Both the position numbers and the translations under genes were made by a program. The notes beneath the pieces are model-generated. The model did no database searches. It saw nothing but the letters and a program-made list of their open reading frames with translations, and was not told where the DNA came from. 24,278 nucleotides of DNA from a virus, in the IMG/VR virus record IMGVR_UViG_3300028844_008239, positions 1-24,278 of that record, one strand, 5' to 3'. Of the stretch, positions 19,927 through 24,278 are shown in pieces (position 1 is the first letter of the stretch; every line of letters begins with the position of its first letter).

Positions 19927-20397
19927 ATGTTTTTTAAAAAAGACACAACACTAGATCGCGAAGCGGTCTTTGAACAACTCAAAATTGATGAAGGAGTAGT
20001 ACATGAAATCTATCTCGACCACCTCGGGTATCCCACCTTTGGAGTCGGTCACCTTATCCTCGAAAGTGATGAGGAACATGGAAGGCCAGTTGGAACTCCA
20101 GTTAGTGAAGAAAGAACACGGGCGTGTTTTGAAAGAGATCTTGACATTGCCATCGGAGAGTGTGAACTATTATACGAAGATGGGGTCTTTGGAGACTTAC
20201 CAGACGAAGTACAGCAGATCTTGGTCAATATGATGTTCAACATGGGTAGAACAAGATTAAGTAAATTTAAAAAAATGCATGCCGCTATCTTAGAAGGCGA
20301 CTGGAAAACAGCCGCAGTAGAAGGTAGAGACAGCAGATGGCACAAACAAGTAACTAACCGTGCTGAAAGATTGATGGAAAGATTAGAGAACGTATAA
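19927..20397 (+). CDS. T4-type lysozyme (GH24 endolysin), 156 aa
   Basis: Catalytic E22 (DEG), D31 (YLD) and T37 (PTFGVGH) keep exactly the E-9-D-6-T spacing of T4 lysozyme E11, D20 and T26. Other family segments are V-Q-Q-I-L-V-N-M-M-F-N-M-G, F-K-K-M-H-A-A-I, and the tail N-R-A-E-R-L. It hydrolyses peptidoglycan between MurNAc and GlcNAc. There is no signal peptide, so it needs a holin to reach the wall; the gene at 19600-19827 is the obvious candidate. A late promoter precedes it. Its stop overlaps the next start (TAATG), coupling it to the head-protein candidate at 20397-21059. Confidence 0.95.
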   Translation: MFFKKDTTLDREAVFEQLKIDEGVVHEIYLDHLGYPTFGVGHLILESDEEHGRPVGTPVSEERTRACFERDLDIAIGECELLYEDGVFGDLPDEVQQILVNMMFNMGRTRLSKFKKMHAAILEGDWKTAAVEGRDSRWHKQVTNRAERLMERLENV

Positions 20398-21059
20398 TGA
20401 AAATAACTGATTTTTTAAATGAAGCAGATCAAGTTAAGGCAAAAGAAAAAAAGCCTAAAAAGATTAAGCCTAATAAAGGTAACGAAAGTCCACATCCTAT
20501 GAGAGGAAGACTTGTTGGGGAAAGTAAACCTCAAAAACAAAAACCTTATGACCCAAATAAAAATCAGCCTAATCCAGTAGCAAAGCATTCACGTAATAAA
20601 AGTGGTGCTGGTTCTCATAAGTCTGCTAAAGATTATGATAGAAAAAATAAACAATCAGACATTAGATCACAAATGGATGAAGGTACATACGTTGCCGACA
20701 GAATGGATGTTTTAGATTTTATATTAAAAGAAATTAAGAAAGAAGCATACAAAGATATCGGTATGATAAAACACCTAGCAGATATGATAGGTAAGAAAGT
20801 TAGTGTAAGATATCACAAACATAAAAAAGAAGGCGGAGTATTGCAATTAGAAATGTATGATGGCAATATACCTTTTAATAAGTGTCCACAATGTGAAGGT
20901 GAGATAGTTCACATTGATGAGGCAGAAGGCAAAAATGATGCTTGTTACCACAAAGTAAAAAGCAGATACAAAGTATGGCCCAGTGCTTACGCCAGTGGTG
21001 CATTAGTACAATGCAGAAAGAAAGGTGCTAAGAATTGGGGAAATAGTAAGAAGAAATAA
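20397..21059 (+). CDS. Candidate internal head protein with capsid-targeting peptide, 220 aa
   Basis: The N-terminus MKITDFLNEA resembles the T4 internal-protein capsid-targeting peptide (MKTYQEFIAEA) and has an L-x-E/A site after residue 9, the gp21 prohead-protease consensus. A second match, I173-D-E/A176, would release the C-terminal 45 residues, which are basic and contain DACYHKVKSRYKVWPSAYAS, a segment I recognise as widely conserved in T4-like phages. Residues 11-90 are Lys/Asn/Pro-rich and disordered. A C163-P-Q-C166 pair may bind metal. It is predicted to be packaged, cleaved and possibly injected. Processing is inferred; no protease gene lies in the window. Confidence 0.75.
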   Translation: MKITDFLNEADQVKAKEKKPKKIKPNKGNESPHPMRGRLVGESKPQKQKPYDPNKNQPNPVAKHSRNKSGAGSHKSAKDYDRKNKQSDIRSQMDEGTYVADRMDVLDFILKEIKKEAYKDIGMIKHLADMIGKKVSVRYHKHKKEGGVLQLEMYDGNIPFNKCPQCEGEIVHIDEAEGKNDACYHKVKSRYKVWPSAYASGALVQCRKKGAKNWGNSKKK

Positions 21060-21060
21060 C

Positions 21061-21396
21061 ATGCTAATCAAAGAAATTATAGAAGACATAACTACTCTTA
21101 ATACAGAACCTAAGTTAGGTAAACTTCCACATGAAGAAGTAGAGTCAGTTATCCATCAATGGGTCAATCAAGAAGATCACATAGAATTAAGTAATGGCAT
21201 GCATGTACTCAGTGGTGAGAATCACGGCTATGATGATAATGTAGCACTCATAGTTGATGCTGATTATAAAATATTGGATCACGATGATGACATTGTTGAA
21301 CTAATGCAACAATTCACAGCACAAGAAATAGACCCAAGCATTGTAGAAACAATAAAGGGTAAGGCCAAAAATGTTTCTAATACCAAAGGGAAGTAA
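21061..21396 (+). CDS. Hypothetical protein, 111 aa
   Basis: The start is placed at 21061 (MLIKEIIEDI), 1 bp after the previous stop; an earlier ATG would overlap that gene by 35 bp. It is soluble and acidic, with a middle that looks like a small alpha/beta fold (ALIVDADYKILDHDDD) and a short basic tail. The N-terminus loosely resembles the MK-x-x-FL-x-E-A peptide of its neighbours but ends E-D rather than E-A, so no cleavage site is claimed. Function unknown. Confidence 0.66.
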   Translation: MLIKEIIEDITTLNTEPKLGKLPHEEVESVIHQWVNQEDHIELSNGMHVLSGENHGYDDNVALIVDADYKILDHDDDIVELMQQFTAQEIDPSIVETIKGKAKNVSNTKGK

Positions 21397-21402
21397 ATAA
21401 GT

Positions 21403-21663
21403 ATGTATTGGTTATTCATATTAGCATTAAAAAGCATTCTATCAAGTATAATTGGTAGTAGTTTTTATCAATGGTTTAAGAATACAAAAGCCGGCGTATG
21501 GTTTCAAGTAAAATTAGACAATACAATGGAATGGGTTGCAGAAAGATACGATATCGAAATTGCCACTAAAGAAGATAAGTGGTTATCTCAATATCCAAAC
21601 TTAGCAAAACGTATAGAGGACCTGGAAAAGGAAGTAAAAATATTAAAAAATAAAAAGAAGTAA
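21403..21663 (+). CDS. Membrane-anchored coiled-coil protein, 86 aa
   Basis: An 86-aa protein with an N-terminal hydrophobic helix (about 2-18), then W-F-K-N-T-K-A-G-V-W-F and a charged C-terminal helix with heptad-like spacing (LAKRIEDLEKEVKILKNKKK). One-pass anchor plus cytoplasmic or periplasmic coil. In size and shape it could be an i-spanin-like or scaffold protein, but it lacks any diagnostic feature. It is coupled to the basic 56-aa gene, whose ATG follows its stop directly. Confidence 0.66.
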   Translation: MYWLFILALKSILSSIIGSSFYQWFKNTKAGVWFQVKLDNTMEWVAERYDIEIATKEDKWLSQYPNLAKRIEDLEKEVKILKNKKK

Positions 21664-21834
21664 ATGGCAAAAGCAAGTAACAGAAACAAACACACATCAC
21701 TAATAAATGGAAAAGGAAGAAAATGCTCTTCTATTGGAGTTGGAGGCAGAGGCAGAAAAACTAAAGTTAGTATGTCGACTATGAACAAGTCTAAGAAAAG
21801 ACAATTAAAAGTTTATAGAGGACAGGGGAAGTAA
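21664..21834 (+). CDS. Very basic 56-aa conserved phage protein
   Basis: Read by hand: ATG immediately after the TAA at 21661-21663, 56 codons, TAA at 21832-21834. The sequence is Lys/Arg/Gly/Ser-rich with KCSSIGVGGRGRKTK in the middle and MSTMNKSKKRQ then Y-R-G-Q-G-K at the end. I recognise the S-S-I-G-V-G...M-N-K-x-K-K-R...Y-R-G-Q-G pattern from tiny T4-like cyanophage proteins. It fills the gap between two genes with 0 and 1 bp spacing. Probably binds nucleic acid, in the virion or on ribosomes; function unproven. Confidence 0.75.
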   Translation: MAKASNRNKHTSLINGKGRKCSSIGVGGRGRKTKVSMSTMNKSKKRQLKVYRGQGK

Positions 21835-21835
21835 C

Positions 21836-22048
21836 ATGCCAGTAAAATTTGGAAAAACAACTATTGTTAAAGACAGACAAACTGGTAAACTTACAACACA
21901 ACATGAGTACATGAAGTCTAAATCCAAAGAGGAATTATTTGATTATATCAATAATGGACAAAAACCTAAAATTAAACAAAAATGTCGTAACGAACTTACT
22001 AGGCGCGGAGTTAAAATAGTTTATGTCGATAGATCATCAGAAGAATAA
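21836..22048 (+). CDS. Small basic protein, 70 aa
   Basis: A 70-aa protein with KFGKTTIVKDRQTGK at the N-terminus, then H-E-Y-M-K-S-K-S-K-E-E-L-F-D-Y-I-N and K-C-R-N-E-L-T-R-R-G. Basic and without membrane segments. Short proteins of this pattern occur in marine T4-like phages without known function. It overlaps the oxygenase gene by 26 bp. Confidence 0.66.
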   Translation: MPVKFGKTTIVKDRQTGKLTTQHEYMKSKSKEELFDYINNGQKPKIKQKCRNELTRRGVKIVYVDRSSEE

Positions 22049-22745
22049 CGAACCTCTTTTTTCTATAGTAGATATCAGAAACCCTAAAATATTAGATATA
22101 TTAAACACCAGTGTGGAATTAGGGTTGTTTGATGATACATCAAAATCAAAAATTAAATACGAATCCGTAGACTACGAAAAAGAATCTATAACATATTGTA
22201 GCATTGACTTTTTTAGGAATGTAGTCGAACCTAATAAACAGAACCACGGCAGAGTCAATAAAGACTTTTGGATTGATGCAAATGGAAATGAACGTTCAGG
22301 TGCTGGTCCAATTAAACACAAAAAGAATGGCTTTGCAGATAAAACTCCAGGTGGAAAATACTTTATAAAATGTTTTGAAGATCTCACAGGTTTAGATATG
22401 GGTGATGGCTCTCAAGATTTTGCAGGTTTTAGATCAAGTACTTATAATCCAAACGGTTATTTAGGTTGGCACAAAGACGATCACTATGGTGTTTATACTA
22501 TAATGTTTAGTTATTGTGTAGACAATCCCAATGGTTTTTACAGGTGGGTAGACAATCACACTGGAGAAATTACCACATTACCAGATAAGTCTGGATGGTC
22601 TTGTAAGTCTATGATCATGATAGATGACGAACATGCAGAATGGCACACAATATATACTGCCACTCCTAGATGTTCATTAGTACTAACATTTGGTGATTTT
22701 GCAGATTATGTTAAGTTAAGAGATTTTATTCAATCTGATAAATAG
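22023..22745 (+). CDS. 2-oxoglutarate/Fe(II)-dependent oxygenase, 240 aa
   Basis: A 240-aa protein. YNPNGYLGWHKDDHYGVYTI gives H150-x-D152, and EWHTIYTATPRCSLVLTFG gives the distal H208 and the 2OG-binding R216, eight residues on. This is the prolyl-4-hydroxylase/AlkB-type double-stranded beta-helix signature. The family hydroxylates protein side chains or demethylates nucleic acid bases; the substrate cannot be read here. 2OG oxygenases are common in marine T4-like phages. It overlaps the previous gene by 26 bp. The next late promoter overlaps its stop codon. Confidence 0.85.
   Translation: MSIDHQKNNEPLFSIVDIRNPKILDILNTSVELGLFDDTSKSKIKYESVDYEKESITYCSIDFFRNVVEPNKQNHGRVNKDFWIDANGNERSGAGPIKHKKNGFADKTPGGKYFIKCFEDLTGLDMGDGSQDFAGFRSSTYNPNGYLGWHKDDHYGVYTIMFSYCVDNPNGFYRWVDNHTGEITTLPDKSGWSCKSMIMIDDEHAEWHTIYTATPRCSLVLTFGDFADYVKLRDFIQSDK
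22737..22744 (+). promoter_or_regulatory. Late promoter (GATAAATA) of the large terminal gene
   Basis: GATAAATA spans the last codons of the oxygenase gene and lies 28 nt before the ATG at 22773. Confidence 0.5.
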
Positions 22746-22772
22746 TATTAAGTATTAAACAACGGATATTTT

Positions 22773-24278
22773 ATGAAACTTTATAAATTTTTAACAGAAG
22801 CAATAAACTATGCAGAACCAGATCCCAAACCAGAACAAGATATCGTAGATAAATTTGCTGGTGTAAGTGATAAACTTCGTTCATATTACATCAACAAATG
22901 GGCTGAAGAAAAAGGAATCGATAGCGACGATGCTATGTTCAAAGCAGGCTATATAAAAGATGGTTACATAGGTCAAGGAGCATGGAACTGGCGTTATGTG
23001 GGCATGGACGAAAGTATTCAGGAAGGCGAGGAAAGAAGTATTATACAAGATGCAGTAGTAGATCATTTAATAGAAACATTTGGTGGTCAAAATTGGATGA
23101 TATTTGCTGATACTAGAGAACAACTAGAAGCAAAAATGTATGATGAGATCGAAACGTTAAGTGTAGAAGAAGTAGTAGATCCAAATATGGAAGTAGGTGG
23201 ACAACCAATTGGAAACTTTGCTAGTGGTAGAGTAATAGATGTTATAGATAGCAGTAGTGCTATTGAAAGTGCAATGCAACATGTAGAAGGATTAGACGAA
23301 GGCAAAAGTCCACACAAAAAAGGTTCAGCAAAATATAAAAAACACATGGCGGCTATGCATGCCGAAGATGTAAATGACAGTGGAATGATCGGTGTGCCAG
23401 AGGCAGAATTATCAGAAAAGGCAACCATACCTGTAAAAGGATATACCGATGCCTATGACTTTATAAGTGATTTTTGGTTCTATGGTCATAATCCAAGCGA
23501 AATGCTAAGTCACACCGGACCTAGATCTAGACCAACTTCGATCTTTTTTAAAGATCCAAAGCATAAAGAATTAGACAAATTTTTAGATGACAACGACATG
23601 TCGGGTTCAAAACTACACTACGACGAACTTAAGGTTGTATTATGGTTAGCAAAGAAAATGAACATTAGCCCTATGACAGTTTTACGTTATGGTAGTGATT
23701 CAATTAGATTTGACACTAATACTATTAAAGCAGTAAAACAAAAAGTAGCAAAATCAAAACGCATTAAAGAAGCAGAAGAGGGAATGATTGGTACGCCTGA
23801 TGATTACTATGATGCCGAAGAACGCAAAGAAGCATACGATGATTTACAGACTGCTTTAGATGGTGTTAGGAACGATTGGGAAAAACAAAGTGTTATAGAT
23901 GGTGTATGTCCAGAGTGTAGCGGATCGTCATACATGGACGGTGACTATGACAATGATGAAGACAGTTGTTATGGTTGGGGCAACTACGGTTGTGATCAAG
24001 GAGAGATGGAAAATGCCAGTTGGGTAGAAATCATTAAGTTTGATCAACAAAATGTAGATAAACAAAAAGCCAAAAGAGGCCCTGCTCCAGATAAAGAAAC
24101 AGTAATGAAAGTACTACCACGTTTACATGATGACTATGTTAAGAGTGGAAGATTTAATGCTATGGAACTACCTGGCATACTTAGACAAATGTATCCAGAG
24201 TTAGGAAAAAGAGAAGCCGCTGGTTATACAGCAGAGTTTTTCAAAACCTTCAAAGAACATGCAGAATTACAAAGATTA
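22773..24278 (+). CDS. Large candidate internal head/virion protein, partial (at least 502 aa)
   Basis: Read by hand: an open frame of 502 codons from the ATG at 22773 to the window edge, no stop. The N-terminus MKLYKFLTEA is the same type of capsid-targeting peptide as in the gene at 20397, with L-x-E/A after residue 9. Further L/I-x-E/G,A sites occur at L174-D-E/G177 and I331-K-E/A334. A Lys/His block follows the first internal site (K-S-P-H-K-K-G, then KYKKHMAAMHA). G-M-I-G-x-P occurs twice (204-209 and 337-342). A Cys cluster (C379, C382, C399, C407) looks zinc-binding. It is probably cut into several virion peptides by the prohead protease. The true length is unknown. Confidence 0.78.
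   Translation, partial: MKLYKFLTEAINYAEPDPKPEQDIVDKFAGVSDKLRSYYINKWAEEKGIDSDDAMFKAGYIKDGYIGQGAWNWRYVGMDESIQEGEERSIIQDAVVDHLIETFGGQNWMIFADTREQLEAKMYDEIETLSVEEVVDPNMEVGGQPIGNFASGRVIDVIDSSSAIESAMQHVEGLDEGKSPHKKGSAKYKKHMAAMHAEDVNDSGMIGVPEAELSEKATIPVKGYTDAYDFISDFWFYGHNPSEMLSHTGPRSRPTSIFFKDPKHKELDKFLDDNDMSGSKLHYDELKVVLWLAKKMNISPMTVLRYGSDSIRFDTNTIKAVKQKVAKSKRIKEAEEGMIGTPDDYYDAEERKEAYDDLQTALDGVRNDWEKQSVIDGVCPECSGSSYMDGDYDNDEDSCYGWGNYGCDQGEMENASWVEIIKFDQQNVDKQKAKRGPAPDKETVMKVLPRLHDDYVKSGRFNAMELPGILRQMYPELGKREAAGYTAEFFKTFKEHAELQRL

Noticed and set aside
23087-23428. 113-aa minus-strand frame near the right end
   Set aside because: It is antisense to the large plus-strand protein, whose composition and motifs are convincing.
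1-24278. CRISPR array, IS element, integrase or attachment site
   Set aside because: No regularly spaced repeats, transposase or integrase motifs, or terminal direct repeats were seen.

Overview
The window looks like part of a marine T4-like myovirus (pelagimyophage/cyanomyophage type, most likely with a SAR11-like or other alphaproteobacterial host). The reasons are: AT-rich sequence; short tightly packed genes with TAATG/ATGA stop-start overlaps; T4-type late promoters of the form NATAAATA; a T4-type GH24 lysozyme; proteins beginning with a T4-like capsid-targeting peptide; and small conserved proteins I recognise from marine T4-like phages. Host-derived metabolic and takeover genes are mixed in: ClpX, ribosomal protein bS21, a 7Fe ferredoxin, a ferritin-like protein, UV endonuclease and a QueD-like pterin synthase. 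The host assignment is inference. No tRNA, IS element or CRISPR array was found.

Layout. 1-945 (+) is a glycosyltransferase-like protein whose start may lie outside the window. 914-5314 (-) is a run of small phage proteins, including a probable PD-(D/E)XK nuclease, a putative Fe(II)/2OG oxygenase and a 52-aa membrane protein at 3044-3202. 5407-6862 (-) holds three separately promoted units: a two-TM protein, a secreted outer-membrane beta-barrel protein with a structured 5' leader, and a small winged-helix regulator. 6944-13052 (-) is one translationally coupled operon behind a late promoter: membrane coiled-coil protein, VPGPER-repeat protein, ClpX, bS21, nucleotidyltransferase-cupin fusion, ferritin-like protein, small protein, cytidylyltransferase, cupin. 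13086-13616 (+) is a lone unknown gene facing away from that operon. 13719-18080 (-) carries QueD-like, LSm-like, thermonuclease, SleB cell-wall hydrolase, SGNH hydrolase, 7Fe ferredoxin and UV damage endonuclease. 18127-24278 (+) carries a second SGNH hydrolase, a probable virion protein, a two-TM protein (holin candidate), lysozyme, an internal-head-protein candidate, several small proteins, a 2OG oxygenase and a large open-ended protein.

Regulation can be read directly. One class is sigma70-like (TTGAC-N16/17-TATAAT; five copies share an extended AAAGGTTGAC -35). The other is T4-late-like (NATAAATA). At several genes the -10 element sits only 5-8 nt from the ATG, so the mRNAs should be leaderless or nearly so. 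Two divergent gene pairs (13052/13086 and 18080/18127) are served by back-to-back promoters in 33 and 46 bp.

Main points of interest: the ClpX+bS21 operon (control of host proteolysis and translation), a phage-encoded outer-membrane protein with a hairpin starting at its predicted +1, two proteins with T4-type capsid-targeting peptides and further internal prohead-protease-like sites, and the compact leaderless divergent promoters.
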